Shown here in pieces: positions 1 through 9,988 of a stretch of 37,501 nt of DNA. The stretch covers positions 1 through 37,501 of the forward strand of contig JAFNAJ010000001.1 in assembly GCA_017860085.1 (NCBI GenBank). The letters are read 5' to 3'. The notes beneath the pieces are model-generated. The model ran no database searches. It was not told where the DNA came from and saw only the letters and a list, made by a program, of their open reading frames with translations. This DNA comes from Acidobacteriota bacterium (GTDB lineage: Bacteria; Acidobacteriota; Vicinamibacteria; Vicinamibacterales; JAFNAJ01). Made by a program: the position numbers and the translations under genes. Every line of letters starts with the position of its first letter. Position 1 is the first letter of the stretch.

Positions 1-559
1 CCTCCGCGCGCTGCTGGCTCTCGGCGGCGAAACGATCCTGATCGTCGCGACCCACGCCGTAGCGGGCGCCAATCTCCTCAGCCGTCAGCCCCATGTGACA
101 CGTCTTGATCGCGCACGTCAATCCATCGTCGATCATCGTGTCGACGACCTGAGCGTGCCCCATTCGGTATCCCCACCGGGCCCCCTTGAGCAGGAAAGGC
201 GCGTTGCTCATCGACTCCGTGCCACCTGCGACGACGAGTTCGCAGTCGCCCGTGGCGATGCTCTTGGCCGCATGAACGACGGCCTGCAGGCCCGAGCCGC
301 AGACGCGGTTGACGGTCTCGGCCGGCACCTCCACCGGCACGCCCGCCTTGAGCGCGGCCTGCCTGGCGACGTTCATGCCGACGCCGGCCTGCAGGACGCA
401 CCCCATGATGACGTCCCCCACACCATCCGGGGTGGCATGCGCCCGATTCAGGGCTTCCCTGATCACGATCGCTCCCAGGTCGGCCGCGGACAGGTCCTTC
501 AGCGTGCCCCCGAACGACCCGATCGGCGTTCGGCACGCGCTCACGAGGTAGGCATCCAT
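1..559 (-). CDS. Thiolase / acetyl-CoA C-acetyltransferase (partial, N-terminal part)
   Basis: Thiolases interconvert acetoacetyl-CoA and two acetyl-CoA, or cleave longer 3-ketoacyl-CoA. The start ATG is at 559, one base after the TGA of the upstream acetoacetyl-CoA synthetase, and the protein opens MDAYLVSACRTPIGSFGG, the usual thiolase N-terminus. The nucleophilic cysteine sits in NRVCGSGLQAV at about residue 87, where biosynthetic thiolases have Cys88/89. A GGTESMSNAPFLL-type loop follows. About 186 codons are visible; the C-terminal half, with the His and second Cys motifs, lies outside the window. The neighbour makes acetoacetyl-CoA, so this enzyme probably completes the step to acetyl-CoA. 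Family assignment is secure; chain-length preference cannot be read from the sequence. Confidence 0.93.
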   Translation of the reverse strand, partial: MDAYLVSACRTPIGSFGGTLKDLSAADLGAIVIREALNRAHATPDGVGDVIMGCVLQAGVGMNVARQAALKAGVPVEVPAETVNRVCGSGLQAVVHAAKSIATGDCELVVAGGTESMSNAPFLLKGARWGYRMGHAQVVDTMIDDGLTCAIKTCHMGLTAEEIGARYGVGRDDQDRFAAESQQRAE

Positions 560-560
560 C

Positions 561-2516
561 TCAACGCTCCAGTTGGGGCAGGTTCTTGAACAGTTCGAGG
601 GCCTCCGGGTTGGCCAGCGCTTCGCGATTGCGTACCGGTCGGCCGTGGACGACGTCGCGCACGGCCAGTTCCACGATCTTGCCACTCTTCGTACGCGGGA
701 TGTCGGCGACGGCCACGATTCGAGCCGGGACGTGTCGGGGCGTGGTGCTCTCTCTCACCTTCTGCCGGATCCGCGCCTCGAGTGCCGCGTCGAGCGCCAT
801 TCCCTCGCGCAGGCGCACGAACAGCACGACCCGCTGGTCGCCGTCCCAGTCCTGTCCCACGACGAGGCTCTCCACCACCTCGTCGAGCTGCTCCACCTGA
901 CGGTAGATCTCGGCAGTGCCGATGCGAACCCCGCCTGGGTTGAGCGTGGCGTCCGAACGCCCGTGGATGACCAGCCCGTCATGCTCGGTGATCTCCGCCC
1001 AGTCGCCGTGACACCACGCGCCAGCGAAGCGCTCGAAGTATGCCGCGCGGTACTTGCGACCGTCGCCATCGTTCCAGAAACTCAGCGGCATCGACGGAAA
1101 CGGTCGCTTGCACACGAGCTCGCCGGTCTGTTGGCGCACGGGTTCGCCGCGCTCATCGAAGACGTCCACGTCCATGCCGAGCCCGCAAGCCTGAATCTCG
1201 CCACGCCAGACGGGCCCGATCGGATTCCCGAGAACGAAGCAGCTGACGATGTCGGTGCCGCCCGAGATCGACGCGAGGTGCACGTCGGCCCTGATCCGCC
1301 TGTAGACGAAGTCGAAGCTCTCCGGGGCCAGCGGCGACCCCGTCGACGTGATCGTCCGCACGGAGTCGAGCCGATGCGTGTCGATCGGCGCGAGGCCGGC
1401 CTTCTCGACCGACGCGATGAACTTCGCCGAGGTGCCGAACAGGGTCATGCGCGTCTCCTCGGCCAGATCGAACAGGACGTTGCCGTTCGGATGGAATGGC
1501 GACCCGTCGTAGAGCACGATCGTCGCGTCGGAGGCGAGGGCCGATGCGAGCCAGTTCCACATCATCCACCCACAGGTCGTGAAGTAGAAGACGCGATCGC
1601 CCGGATGGATGTCGCAGTGCAGTTGGTGCTCCTTGAGGTGCTGGAGGAGCGTGCCACCGGCGCCGTGCAGGATGCACTTCGGTGCCCCGGTGGTGCCGGA
1701 CGAGTAGAGGATGTAGAGCGGCTGATCGAACGGCCACGGCTCGAACTCGATCGGTCGCGGCCGGAAGGTGTTCAGAAGGGTCGACCATCCCACTGCGCCA
1801 CGAAGCCCACGGATGTCCGCGCTCTCGGCGACGTACGGGACGACAATCGTGCGCTCGACGGTCGGGAGCCCTGCCAGGATGGGCCCCAGTCGCGAGAGGC
1901 AATCGTGTGCCTTGCCGCCGTAGAAGTACCCGTCTGCAGCGAGGAGCACCTTGGGCGAGATCTGCCCGAAGCGGTCCAGCACGCCCCGCACGCCGAAGTC
2001 CGGTGAGCACGACGACCAGATCGCGCCGAGGGTTGCGGTGGCCAGCATCCCGATCACGGCCGCCGGCAGGTTCGGCAGATACGCGGCGACGCGATCGCCC
2101 GGGCCCACCCCGGCGTCACGCAGGGCCTGCGCCAGACGCGAAACGTCGTCGTGAAGCGCTGCTCGCGTGAGCGTCTGCCTGACGCGGCCCTCGCCCGAGA
2201 ACACGATGGCCTCACGCTCGTCGGGTCGACCCAGGAGGTTCTCGGCGAAGTTCAGGCGGGCGGTGGGAAAGAACCGCGCCCCCGGCATCAGGTGCGGATC
2301 CGAGACCGGTGGACCCTCCCCACGCGATCCGACGACACCGCAGGCGTCCCACACCTCGGCCCAGAAACGACCGAGGTCGTCGACCGACCACGCGTGCAGA
2401 TCGCGGTAGGTGGGCAGCTCACGGCCTGCCGCGATCGAGGCTCGACGCAGGAACGCCGAGAGGTGCGCCTGCGCGACCCGATCGTCCGAGGGAACCCACA
2501 GCGGCTCTCGAACCAT
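561..2516 (-). CDS. aacS: Acetoacetyl-CoA synthetase (acetoacetate-CoA ligase)
   Basis: This ANL-superfamily adenylating enzyme converts acetoacetate, ATP and CoA to acetoacetyl-CoA in the cytosol. The 651-residue length matches the family (about 650-670). The P-loop-like motif [10 protein letters not shown] is at residues 271-280, followed by HQLHCDI and the CGWMMWNWL stretch characteristic of acetoacetyl-CoA synthetases rather than acetyl-CoA synthetases. The catalytic, potentially acetylated lysine is in RTKSGK (K613). I chose the ATG at 2516 ([10 protein letters not shown]). The frame continues 20 codons further upstream, but that part runs into the end of tyrA and is not family-like. The gene follows tyrA by 10 bases and precedes a thiolase by 1 base. 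A TATAAT hexamer overlaps the tyrA stop codon nine bases before the start and could be an internal promoter. Confidence 0.93.
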   Translation of the reverse strand: MVREPLWVPSDDRVAQAHLSAFLRRASIAAGRELPTYRDLHAWSVDDLGRFWAEVWDACGVVGSRGEGPPVSDPHLMPGARFFPTARLNFAENLLGRPDEREAIVFSGEGRVRQTLTRAALHDDVSRLAQALRDAGVGPGDRVAAYLPNLPAAVIGMLATATLGAIWSSCSPDFGVRGVLDRFGQISPKVLLAADGYFYGGKAHDCLSRLGPILAGLPTVERTIVVPYVAESADIRGLRGAVGWSTLLNTFRPRPIEFEPWPFDQPLYILYSSGTTGAPKCILHGAGGTLLQHLKEHQLHCDIHPGDRVFYFTTCGWMMWNWLASALASDATIVLYDGSPFHPNGNVLFDLAEETRMTLFGTSAKFIASVEKAGLAPIDTHRLDSVRTITSTGSPLAPESFDFVYRRIRADVHLASISGGTDIVSCFVLGNPIGPVWRGEIQACGLGMDVDVFDERGEPVRQQTGELVCKRPFPSMPLSFWNDGDGRKYRAAYFERFAGAWCHGDWAEITEHDGLVIHGRSDATLNPGGVRIGTAEIYRQVEQLDEVVESLVVGQDWDGDQRVVLFVRLREGMALDAALEARIRQKVRESTTPRHVPARIVAVADIPRTKSGKIVELAVRDVVHGRPVRNREALANPEALELFKNLPQLER

Positions 2517-2526
2517 CTCGCGCAGA

Positions 2527-3441
2527 TTATAAGTCCCGGGTCGACAGCCGAGCGCGCCAGGCGGCCGCGGCCGCAAAGGCCCTCATCACGGCATCGCGAT
2601 CACCGAGCCCGCGGCGCATGGCGGACAGCTCCTCGATGAGGCGGTCGATGGCCGCTTCCAGGTGGTCGGCATTCGTGGCGCAGATATCCGCCCAGATGTC
2701 GCCCGGGCTCGACGCGAGCCGCGTCGTGTCGAGGAGGCCGCCCGCGGCCAGGTCCAGTCCCTCGTCTCCAACGGCCTCCCCGACCACGCGCATCAGCGCG
2801 CTGGCCGTCAGCTGCGGCAGGTGACTGACGAACGCGAGCAATGCGTCGTGGCGCGCCGGGTCCATGGGCATGGGTCGCGCCCCAACGGCCTCGACGAACG
2901 CCGAGACTTTCGAGAGGACCTCGCCTGGGAGGTCACCGCTCGGGGTGAGGATCCAGCGCCGACCGACGAACAGTCCGGCGGCCGCCGAGCCCAGTCCGCC
3001 GCGAGCGGCGCCAGTGAGGGGATGACCGCCGACAAACGACAACCGCCCCGGCAAGTCCGCCGCGGCGCGAACCACCGCGCGCTTGGTACTGCTGACGTCG
3101 GTGACGACAGCGTCTCCCGCAACGACGTCTGGCAGGTCGCGCAGGATGGAGATGGTCTGCAGGACGGGGGCCGAGAGGACGACCAAGTCGGCCTCGGCCA
3201 GCATGCCGAGGTCGTCGGCCCCGACGTCGATGGCGTGGCGGACCATCGCCTGCTCGAGCACCTCCTTCCGGTCCACCCCGATCACCAGCGTCGTCGGCCA
3301 GACCTCCCGGGCGGCAAGCGCGATCGACCCACCGATGAGCCCCAGACCGACCACCCCGATCCGCGCAAAGGGCGGTGGGCCCTCAGCGGGCGTCAGCGTG
3401 GTGTCGGCCGCACGGACCGGCAGACGTCGCGCGGCGGCCAC
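2527..3441 (-). CDS. tyrA: Prephenate dehydrogenase
   Basis: Catalyses NAD(P)-dependent oxidative decarboxylation of prephenate to 4-hydroxyphenylpyruvate, the committed Tyr step. The Rossmann motif GLGLIGGS is at residues 32-39. TDVSSTK (114-120) and GGHPLTG, with the likely catalytic His at about 140, match the TyrA family. The helical C-terminal domain is present and no ACT or chorismate mutase domain is attached; mutase activity is supplied by a separate gene in the same operon. I chose GTG at 3441, one base after the DAHP synthase TAG, giving 304 residues. A start 18 codons further upstream would overlap the preceding gene and adds only low-complexity Ala/Arg residues. The missing ACT domain suggests no direct tyrosine inhibition through that module (inference). 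Confidence 0.93.
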   Translation of the reverse strand: MAAARRLPVRAADTTLTPAEGPPPFARIGVVGLGLIGGSIALAAREVWPTTLVIGVDRKEVLEQAMVRHAIDVGADDLGMLAEADLVVLSAPVLQTISILRDLPDVVAGDAVVTDVSSTKRAVVRAAADLPGRLSFVGGHPLTGAARGGLGSAAAGLFVGRRWILTPSGDLPGEVLSKVSAFVEAVGARPMPMDPARHDALLAFVSHLPQLTASALMRVVGEAVGDEGLDLAAGGLLDTTRLASSPGDIWADICATNADHLEAAIDRLIEELSAMRRGLGDRDAVMRAFAAAAAWRARLSTRDL

Positions 3442-3442
3442 G

Positions 3443-4492
3443 CTACCGGCCCCAGCCGCGCCTCGCCACCGGTTCCACGCAGATGCTGCGCCCAATGGCC
3501 GGGGCGATGATCCGAAGCTCGGCCATCAGCCGCTCGAACTGCGACGGGAACATCGACTGCGCGCCATCGCTCAGCGCGTGGTCGGGATCGCAGTGCACCT
3601 CGATGAGCAGGCCGTCGGCGCCGGCAGCGACGGCGGCCCGCGCCATGGGCGCGACCTTGTCACGACGGCCCGTGCCGTGGCTCGGATCGACGAACACGGG
3701 CAAGTGGCTCAGTTTCTTGACGACAGGAATGGCCGAGATGTCGAGGGTGTTGCGCGTGTAGCTCTCGAACGTACGGATCCCCCGCTCGCACAGGATCACG
3801 TGCATGTTGCCGCCGGCCAGCACGTACTCCGACGACAGCAACCACTCCTCGATGGTTGCCGAGATCCCCCGCTTGAGCAGGATGGGCTTGCGCGTCTTGC
3901 CGAGCTCGCGCAACAGCGTGAAGTTCTGCATGTTCCGCGCGCCCACCTGCAGGACGTCGGCGTATTGCACCACCACCTCGATCTGGCTCGCATCCATCAC
4001 CTCGGTGACCAGCGGCAACCCGTGTTGATCGGCGGCTGCGCGCAGCAGCCGCAGGCCCTCCTCGCCGAGCCCCTGGAAGCTGTAGGGCGAACTGCGGGGC
4101 TTGAAGGCCCCCCCGCGCAAGACCTTGGCGCCGGCCCGCTTGACGGCCGCCGCCGTGGCCTGCACCTGCTGCTCGCTCTCAGCCGAACAAGGGCCTGCCA
4201 TCACGATGACCTCGTCGCCGCCAATCCGCACGTCGCCGCACAGGAAGACCGTGTCGTCCTGCTTGAAGGTCCGGCTGGCCAGCTTGAACGGCTCGGTGAT
4301 GCGCACGACCTCCTGGACGCCCTCGAGCAGTTCGACCAGCCGAGGATCCCCCATCCGGGCGCCACCCACTGCCCCGATCACCGTTCGGGTCGCCCCAGTC
4401 GACCGGTGCACGTCGTAGCCCATCGTCACGAGCTGGGCCACGACCCGTTCGATCTGCTCCTCGGTCGCCCGTTCCTCCATCACGACCACCAT
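3443..4492 (-). CDS. aroF: 3-deoxy-7-phosphoheptulonate (DAHP) synthase with N-terminal regulatory domain
   Basis: First step of the shikimate pathway: condenses PEP and erythrose-4-phosphate. The 349-residue protein has an N-terminal ferredoxin-like/ACT-like domain of about 65 residues (MVVVMEERATEEQ; RTVIGAVG), as in Thermotoga-type type I-beta DAHP synthase. The barrel follows, with AGPCSAES, KVLRGGAFKPRSSPYSFQG, QVGARNMQNF, LLKRGISATIEEWL, ERGIRTFE, DPSHGTGRRD and EVHCDPDHALSDG; the metal-binding Cys, His, Glu and Asp are all present. ATG at 4492 is preceded by GGAGG at 4498-4502 with 5-base spacing. A GTG at 4507 would overlap the mutase stop but lies before this Shine-Dalgarno. In this family the N-terminal domain confers Tyr/Phe feedback inhibition, so Trp attenuation and Tyr/Phe feedback may act together here (inference). 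Confidence 0.95.
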   Translation of the reverse strand: MVVVMEERATEEQIERVVAQLVTMGYDVHRSTGATRTVIGAVGGARMGDPRLVELLEGVQEVVRITEPFKLASRTFKQDDTVFLCGDVRIGGDEVIVMAGPCSAESEQQVQATAAAVKRAGAKVLRGGAFKPRSSPYSFQGLGEEGLRLLRAAADQHGLPLVTEVMDASQIEVVVQYADVLQVGARNMQNFTLLRELGKTRKPILLKRGISATIEEWLLSSEYVLAGGNMHVILCERGIRTFESYTRNTLDISAIPVVKKLSHLPVFVDPSHGTGRRDKVAPMARAAVAAGADGLLIEVHCDPDHALSDGAQSMFPSQFERLMAELRIIAPAIGRSICVEPVARRGWGR

Positions 4493-4503
4493 GCCATCCT
4501 CCG

Positions 4504-4815
4504 TCACGCGTCCGCGCGCGTTCGGTCACCCTCGGGACCGTGCGTCGCTTGCTCGAGCGCTTCGCGCTCCAGGCGTCTTGCTTCGTCGATGATCCGCTCG
4601 AAGAGCCTCGTCATCGCCTGCCCGTCCAGCGGCCCTTTGTTCACGCCCCGCACGTGGGCCAGCACCTGCTGCTCACGGTCTGGCTGGTAGACGGCGAGGC
4701 CCAGCGCGTGCTTCAGTCGCCCAATCGCCAGCGCGCACTCGGCTCTCGCGCTGAGCAGCGCCACCAGCTCCTCGTCGAGGTCGTCGATCCGTCGACGCAG
4801 GTCGTCGATGGTCAC
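4504..4815 (-). CDS. Monofunctional chorismate mutase, AroQ class
   Basis: Rearranges chorismate to prephenate at the Phe/Tyr branch point. The 103-residue all-helical protein matches the AroQ fold: an N-terminal helix with LRRRIDDLDEELVALLSAR, then IGRLKH with the conserved Lys, then YQPDREQQVL and LFERIIDEARRLE. These supply the Arg/Lys/Glu residues that line the AroQ active site. GTG at 4815 overlaps the trpA stop (GTGA). A longer frame upstream is antisense-like Arg-rich sequence and was discarded. No prephenate dehydratase domain is fused and none is in the window, so the Phe branch must be completed elsewhere. Confidence 0.9.
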   Translation of the reverse strand: MTIDDLRRRIDDLDEELVALLSARAECALAIGRLKHALGLAVYQPDREQQVLAHVRGVNKGPLDGQAMTRLFERIIDEARRLEREALEQATHGPEGDRTRADA

Positions 4816-5645
4816 CGCGGGCCGTCCTGTTCGCCGCCGAGCGGCCTCGGAGCGCACCCCCGACGAAGCGCGCGCACGAAGGCCTCGACGTGCTCGACCA
4901 ACGCGTCCGACTGCCCCCAGCGCCCGATCACGTCCACGAGGGCACTGCCAACCACGGCGGCGTCGGCCCACTGGGCCACGTCGGCCACGTGCTCAGGGGT
5001 CGAGAGCCCAAACCCGACGGCCACCGGCAGCGCCGTCTCGCGCTTGATGCGCGCCACCAGGTCGCGCGCTCCGTCGGCCAGGGACGCGCGCGCGCCGGTC
5101 ACACCCAGGCGAGAGATCGCGTAGAGGAACCCGCGCCCGAGGCGACCCGCCTCACGAATGCGGGCCGGCGTGGTAGTCGGACTCAGCAGGAAGATGGTAT
5201 CAAGCCCCACCCCTTCGAGCGCAGCGCGCAGGCCGCCGGCCTCCTCGACGGGCAGATCGAGGACGAGCACGCCATCGACGCCTGCCTCCGAGGCTCTGGC
5301 CGCGAAGCGGTCCAGCCCCACCCTGACGACGGGGTTCGCGTACGTGAAGAGCACGATCGGGGCGCGGATGGCCGCTCGCTCGCGAGCGACCATCTCGAGC
5401 GTGGCCGCGAGCGTGGTGCCCGACGCGAGAGCCCGTTCCGAGGCTCGCTGGATCACGGGACCGTCGGCGAGCGGGTCCGAGAACGGCACGCCTATCTCGA
5501 GGATGTCGGCCCCAGCGCCGTCGAGTGCCCCGAGGACTCGTGCCGACCGCTCGAGATCTGGATCGCCGGCCGTGACGTAGGTCACCAACCCGGCACGTCG
5601 TTCGGCGCCCAGCCGCTCGAACGTCTCTCGAATTCGCGACCTCAC
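4812..5645 (-). CDS. trpA: Tryptophan synthase alpha chain
   Basis: Cleaves indole-3-glycerol phosphate to indole and glyceraldehyde-3-phosphate within the alpha2beta2 complex. The 277-residue protein shows [11 protein letters not shown] and [16 protein letters not shown], holding the catalytic Glu50 and Asp61. YANPVVRVG, the [10 protein letters not shown] stretch, [16 protein letters not shown] and [12 protein letters not shown] follow in family order. GTG at 5645 overlaps the trpB TGA by four bases, so translation is probably coupled, as expected for two subunits of one complex. Confidence 0.97.
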   Translation of the reverse strand: MRSRIRETFERLGAERRAGLVTYVTAGDPDLERSARVLGALDGAGADILEIGVPFSDPLADGPVIQRASERALASGTTLAATLEMVARERAAIRAPIVLFTYANPVVRVGLDRFAARASEAGVDGVLVLDLPVEEAGGLRAALEGVGLDTIFLLSPTTTPARIREAGRLGRGFLYAISRLGVTGARASLADGARDLVARIKRETALPVAVGFGLSTPEHVADVAQWADAAVVGSALVDVIGRWGQSDALVEHVEAFVRALRRGCAPRPLGGEQDGPR

Positions 5646-6898
5646 AACGACGGCTCCTGCCCCGCCGCGTCCGGGCGCAGTTGCCGTTCAACTGCCTGCA
5701 CGTCCTTGTCGCCCCGGCCCGAGAGGTTGACCAGCACGAGCTCAGGGGGTGACGACTCGCGCGCCAGTTCCCTGAGGTGCGCAATCCCGTGGGCGGACTC
5801 GAGCGCTGGGACGATGCCCTCGGTGCGGGCAAGCCACTGAAACGCCTCGAGCGCCTGTGCGTCGCTCACGTGTGCATACTCGGCGCGGCCCGACGATCGC
5901 AGCCACGCGTGCTCGGGGCCGATGGCCGCGTAGTCGAGCCCTGCCGACACCGAGTGGGTGGCGCCGATGTTGCCCGCGTCGTCTTGCAGCACGAAAGTGC
6001 GCGTGCCCTGAAGGATCCCCGGGCTGCCGCCCGCGAACCGCGCGGCATGACGGCCGGCCTCGATCGCCTCCCCTCCTGCCTCGACGCCAATCAACCGGAC
6101 GGCCGAGTCATCGATGAACGCGTCGAAGAGGCCCAGCGCGTTGCTGCCACCGCCCACGCAGGCCACCACCGCGTCAGGCAACCGCCCGTACTGTGCCAGG
6201 CACTGCGCGCGGGCCTCCTGCCCAATCACGGACTGGAACTCCCGGACCATGAGGGGGTAGGGGTGCGGCCCGAGCGCCGAGCCGAGCAGGTAGTGTGTGT
6301 CGTGCACGTTCGCGACCCAGTCGCGCATGGCCTCGTTGATCGCGTCCTTCAGGGTCCGACTTCCCGCATCGACGCCGTGCACGCGTGCGCCGAGCAGACG
6401 CATGCGGAACACGTTCAGGGCCTGACGGGCCATGTCGTCGACGCCCATGTACACGTCGCACGCCAGTCCGAGCAGTGCGCACACCGTGGCCGTGGCGACC
6501 CCGTGCTGGCCGGCGCCGGTCTCGGCCACGACGCGACGCTTCCCCATGCGCACGGCGAGCAGGCCCTGGCCGAGCGCATTGTTGATCTTGTGCGCGCCGG
6601 TGTGCGCCAGGTCCTCACGCTTCAGCAGCACCCTTGACGCGCCGAGCGCACTGGCCAGGCGCCGTGCCTCGTGGAGGGGTGTCGGGCGGCCGACGTAGTG
6701 GCGCAAGAGCGACGTGAACTGTTGCTCGAACGCCGGGTCGCTCCGGGCGTCGAGATAGGCCGCTTCGAGCTCGGCAATGGGCGCCACGAGCGTCTCGGGC
6801 ACGAAGCGGCCGCCGAACTCACCAAAGTAGCCGCGCGCGTCCGGATCGCGTCGCCCGAAGGCGCCGCGCACGGTGACGGGTGGTGCCTGGTCTTCCAT
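5642..6898 (-). CDS. trpB: Tryptophan synthase beta chain
   Basis: PLP enzyme joining indole and serine to make tryptophan. With the ATG at 6898 it is 418 residues, normal for TrpB1. The N-terminus has the family motif [15 protein letters not shown]. The PLP lysine is K104 in [14 protein letters not shown], and the catalytic Glu is E126 in AETGAGQHG. The phosphate-binding [10 protein letters not shown], the [12 protein letters not shown] stretch and the C-terminal ESAHGIAHL and LSGRGDKD are all intact. The start lies 5 bases after trpF with GAGG just upstream. The frame is open further upstream but overlaps trpF and has no family similarity there. Confidence 0.97.
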   Translation of the reverse strand: MEDQAPPVTVRGAFGRRDPDARGYFGEFGGRFVPETLVAPIAELEAAYLDARSDPAFEQQFTSLLRHYVGRPTPLHEARRLASALGASRVLLKREDLAHTGAHKINNALGQGLLAVRMGKRRVVAETGAGQHGVATATVCALLGLACDVYMGVDDMARQALNVFRMRLLGARVHGVDAGSRTLKDAINEAMRDWVANVHDTHYLLGSALGPHPYPLMVREFQSVIGQEARAQCLAQYGRLPDAVVACVGGGSNALGLFDAFIDDSAVRLIGVEAGGEAIEAGRHAARFAGGSPGILQGTRTFVLQDDAGNIGATHSVSAGLDYAAIGPEHAWLRSSGRAEYAHVSDAQALEAFQWLARTEGIVPALESAHGIAHLRELARESSPPELVLVNLSGRGDKDVQAVERQLRPDAAGQEPSL

Positions 6899-6903
6899 CG
6901 ACC

Positions 6904-7545
6904 TCAACCGTTCTCCGTCCTGGGCCCAGCCGATGCGACCCTGACGGCCTCGAAGAATGCCCGCATCCGGCCCGCGTCCTTGACACCTGGCGACGCTTCC
7001 ACGCCCGACGCCACGTCGAGCGCCCACGGCTGCACCGACCGGATGGCCTCGGCAACGTTTCCCGCCGTGAGGCCACCCGCCAGGATGCTCCTCCGTCGCC
7101 GCGCCAGCCGGGCGGCCAGCGCCCAGTCCGCGACGCGACCAGTTCCACCCCGGCGCGCGCGATCGTCGGTATCGACGAGGAGCGTGACCTCGCCGGGCCA
7201 CACCTCGGCTACGACGTCGACCGTCGTGGGCGTCAGCCGCACGGCCTTGATCACCGGTCGTGGCAATCTCGCGGCTAGCGATGGGCCTTCGTCGCCGTGC
7301 AGTTGCACGGCCGCGAGCGGAACGTGCTCGCACCATCGGCGCACCTCGTCGGCGGGCGCGTTGACGAACACGCCGACCAGTACGACGAACGGCGGCAACG
7401 CCCGCGCAATGTCCCTGGCCTGGTCGAGCGCCACGACGCGCGGGCTGCCCCTCCACGTCACCACGCCGATGGCGCTGGCCCCGAGATCGACCGCCATTTC
7501 GGCATCGGCAGGCCGCGTGACGCCACACACCTTCACGCGGGTCAC
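6904..7545 (-). CDS. trpF: Phosphoribosylanthranilate isomerase
   Basis: Amadori isomerisation of N-(5-phosphoribosyl)anthranilate to CdRP, the third Trp-pathway step. The 213-residue beta/alpha barrel starts [15 protein letters not shown] with the catalytic Cys at residue 7. AVQLHGDEG and LLVDTDD (catalytic Asp) follow, then the phosphate-binding [14 protein letters not shown] and [19 protein letters not shown] at 7545 overlaps the trpC TGA, and GGGAG lies about 8 bases upstream. trpC and trpF are separate genes here, unlike the E. coli fusion. Confidence 0.96.
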   Translation of the reverse strand: MTRVKVCGVTRPADAEMAVDLGASAIGVVTWRGSPRVVALDQARDIARALPPFVVLVGVFVNAPADEVRRWCEHVPLAAVQLHGDEGPSLAARLPRPVIKAVRLTPTTVDVVAEVWPGEVTLLVDTDDRARRGGTGRVADWALAARLARRRRSILAGGLTAGNVAEAIRSVQPWALDVASGVEASPGVKDAGRMRAFFEAVRVASAGPRTENG

Positions 7546-8402
7546 GGCGGCACTCCCTGGTCGGCTCTTGTCGAGCCTGACGCGAGGCACCGTCGACCGG
7601 CCCCGAGCAAGTCCGCCAACGCGGCCCCCGGGTCGGGCGACGCCATGAAATGCTCGCCGATCAGGAACGCGTCGTATCCCGCCAAGGCCAACCCTGCGAC
7701 CACTGAAGGGTCCTTGAGACCGCTCTCCGCCACGGCCACCACATGGCCAGGCAACCGTGCAGCCAGGTCTCGTGAGGTCGAGGCCGACACTTCGAGCGTT
7801 CGCAGATTCCTGTTGTTCACGCCGACGATGTCGGCCCCCGCATCCACGGCACGGGCGACCTCGGTCGCGTCGTGCACCTCGACGACGGCCGCAAGCCCGA
7901 GGCCAGAGGCCTCCCCGAGCAGCGCCGCGAGTTGGTGCTGCTCGAGCGCCGCGACGATCAGCAGCACAGCGTCGGCGCCGTGTGCGACGGCCTCGAACAA
8001 CTGGTAGCGGTCGACGATGAAGTCCTTGCGGAGCACCGGAGTGGTGACGACCCGTCGGACTGCGGAGAGGTGATCCAGCGCGCCATCGAAAAAACACGGC
8101 TCGGTCAAGACCGACACGGCCACCGCGCCGGCGGCTTGGTACGCCGAGGCAATGCGGGGCGGATCGTACGCCGCCCGCAACACTCCACGAGACGGCGAAC
8201 GCCGCTTGCACTCGGCAATCACGCGGACATGGGGCCCAGTGCCGAGCGCCGATCTGAAGGCGGACCCTCTCGGCACGTGTCCCACGCACAGCCGCTCCAG
8301 CTCCGCCAGCGGAACCCGCGCCTCTCGCGCCTCGACGGTGCGTCGCGTCGAAGCGACAATCGCCTCGAGGAGATCGCCACCAGATCCCGGGGGCACCGTC
8401 AT
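7542..8402 (-). CDS. trpC: Indole-3-glycerol phosphate synthase
   Basis: Ring-closing decarboxylation of CdRP to indole-3-glycerol phosphate. The 286-residue barrel has [13 protein letters not shown] with the catalytic Lys66, [26 protein letters not shown] with the second Lys, [21 protein letters not shown] and AVAESGLKD. All canonical residues are present. ATG at 8402 overlaps the trpD stop (ATGA), and a purine-rich GGGGAGAGG lies 5-6 bases before it. An earlier in-frame Met at 8423 lies inside trpD and is less likely. Confidence 0.97.
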   Translation of the reverse strand: MTVPPGSGGDLLEAIVASTRRTVEAREARVPLAELERLCVGHVPRGSAFRSALGTGPHVRVIAECKRRSPSRGVLRAAYDPPRIASAYQAAGAVAVSVLTEPCFFDGALDHLSAVRRVVTTPVLRKDFIVDRYQLFEAVAHGADAVLLIVAALEQHQLAALLGEASGLGLAAVVEVHDATEVARAVDAGADIVGVNNRNLRTLEVSASTSRDLAARLPGHVVAVAESGLKDPSVVAGLALAGYDAFLIGEHFMASPDPGAALADLLGAGRRCLASGSTRADQGVPP

Positions 8403-9418
8403 GCGTCCTCTCCCCGCGAACACGACGCCATCCGCGCGAGCGTCGAGGCCGACCGCCCCGAATCAATCGCGTCGATCGCCTGCTCCATGCCCTCGCGCAC
8501 CGTCGCGACGACGCCCGCAATGAGGAGCGCCGCACCCGCGTTCAGCACGACGATGTCTCGGGCTGGCCCTCCCTGCCCCGAGAGCACGTTGCGCGTCAGC
8601 GTGGCATTGTCGTCGGCAGTACCGCCCGTTAGCGCGTCGAGCGTGGTCTTTCTCAGGCCGAAGTCCGCCGGATGGACATAGAAGGTGTGCACCAGACCGG
8701 CGCGGCACTCGGAGACCTTCGTGTAGCCGCACGTGGACAGCTCGTCGAGACCGTCGGCGCCGTGCACCACCCACGCCCGATGGGACCCCAGCCTCGCGAG
8801 CGCGGTCGCCACCAACTCGGTCATCTCCGGCCGCGGCACACCGACGAGTTGTCGTCGCGCGCCGGCGGGGTTGGTCAGCGGCCCGAGGAGGTTGAAGGCC
8901 GTCCGCAACCCCAGGTCTCGCCGGGCCTGGCCGGCATGTCGCATCGACGGGTGGAACGTCGGCGCGAACAGGAACGCGATCCCGGCATCGGTGAGGCAGC
9001 GTTCCACCCTGTCGGGTGGCGCGGTCACATCGACGCCCAGCGCCTCGAACACGTCCGCGCTGCCACAGCGGCTCGATACCGAGCGGTTTCCGTGCTTGGC
9101 CACCAGCACGCCGCACGAGGCGACGACGATGGCCACCACCGACGAGATGTTGAACGTCCCTGCGCCGTCGCCACCCGTGCCGCACGTGTCGAACGCCTCC
9201 GGATACTCCCGCGACAGCCGCACCGCGTGCGCGCGCATGGTCGAGGCAAATCCCACCACCTCCGCGGGACGCTCGCCCTTGAGCCTGAGGCCGACGAGCA
9301 GCCCTCCGATCTGCGCCTGGGTTGCCCGCCCCGCCATGACCTCGGCCATCGCGCTGGCGGCCTCGTCGGTCGTCAGGTCGCGCTGGAGTGCGAGCTTCTC
9401 GAGAAGACCGGCGAACAT
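8399..9418 (-). CDS. trpD: Anthranilate phosphoribosyltransferase
   Basis: Transfers phosphoribose from PRPP to anthranilate. The 339-residue protein has DTCGTGGDGAGTFNISS (PRPP loop, residues 78-94), VAKHGNRSVSSRCGSADVFEALG, FAPTFHPSMRHAG, RTAFNLLGPLTNPA and VVHGADGLDELS, the usual TrpD order. ATG at 9418 shares a base with the trpG stop (TGATG), with GGAG five bases upstream. There is no amidotransferase fusion; TrpG is the separate gene just before it. Confidence 0.97.
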   Translation of the reverse strand: MFAGLLEKLALQRDLTTDEAASAMAEVMAGRATQAQIGGLLVGLRLKGERPAEVVGFASTMRAHAVRLSREYPEAFDTCGTGGDGAGTFNISSVVAIVVASCGVLVAKHGNRSVSSRCGSADVFEALGVDVTAPPDRVERCLTDAGIAFLFAPTFHPSMRHAGQARRDLGLRTAFNLLGPLTNPAGARRQLVGVPRPEMTELVATALARLGSHRAWVVHGADGLDELSTCGYTKVSECRAGLVHTFYVHPADFGLRKTTLDALTGGTADDNATLTRNVLSGQGGPARDIVVLNAGAALLIAGVVATVREGMEQAIDAIDSGRSASTLARMASCSRGEDA

Positions 9419-9984
9419 CACAGCTCCATGAAGTTCCGCAGCATCCGGCGTCCCTCGACCGTCATGATCGACTCCGGGTGGAACTGCACGCCGTGCACCG
9501 GCCACGCCCGGTGCCTCAACGCCATCACCGTCCCATCGTCCGCCGCGCGCGCGGCCACCTCCAGGGCGGCCGGCCACCCGTCGTCGGACACGACCAGCGA
9601 GTGATAGCGTGCGGCCTCGAAGGATCCGGACAGCCCACGGAATACCCCGCGGCCGTCGTGTTCGACGGTCGACGTCTTGCCGTGCATCGGCCGAGGTGCC
9701 CTCACAACCAGACCACCAAAGGCGTGACCGATGGCCTGGTGCCCCAGGCAGACGCCCAGGATCGGCACCTCGGCTCCGAAGCGCCGAACCAGCTCGACCG
9801 AAACCCCGGCATCTTCGGGACGGCCCGGCCCCGGTGAGATGACAATCCGCGTGGGGCGAAGCCCGGCGATGTCGTCCAAGGTCACCGCGTCGTTTCGACG
9901 CACCACCACCTCGGCCCCCAGTTCGCCCAGGTACTGGGCGAGATTGAAGGTGAACGAGTCGTAGTTGTCGAGCAGCAGGACCAT
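9418..9984 (-). CDS. trpG: Anthranilate synthase component II (glutamine amidotransferase)
   Basis: Supplies ammonia from glutamine to TrpE. The 188-residue class I amidotransferase has LLDNYDSFTFNL, ISPGPGRPEDAG, the nucleophile Cys79 in GVCLGHQAIG, and the His169/Glu171 pair in GVQFHPES. The start at 9984 is 4 bases after the trpE TAG. No obvious Shine-Dalgarno precedes it, so translation is probably coupled to trpE. The subunit might also serve folate synthesis as PabA; no separate pabA is visible here. Confidence 0.96.
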   Translation of the reverse strand: MVLLLDNYDSFTFNLAQYLGELGAEVVVRRNDAVTLDDIAGLRPTRIVISPGPGRPEDAGVSVELVRRFGAEVPILGVCLGHQAIGHAFGGLVVRAPRPMHGKTSTVEHDGRGVFRGLSGSFEAARYHSLVVSDDGWPAALEVAARAADDGTVMALRHRAWPVHGVQFHPESIMTVEGRRMLRNFMEL

Positions 9985-9988
9985 GGGT

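Noticed and set aside
573-2006. Long open frame on the plus strand opposite the acetoacetyl-CoA synthetase
   Set aside because: High-GC shadow: Arg/Ala-rich, no domain, and fully antisense to a gene with family motifs.
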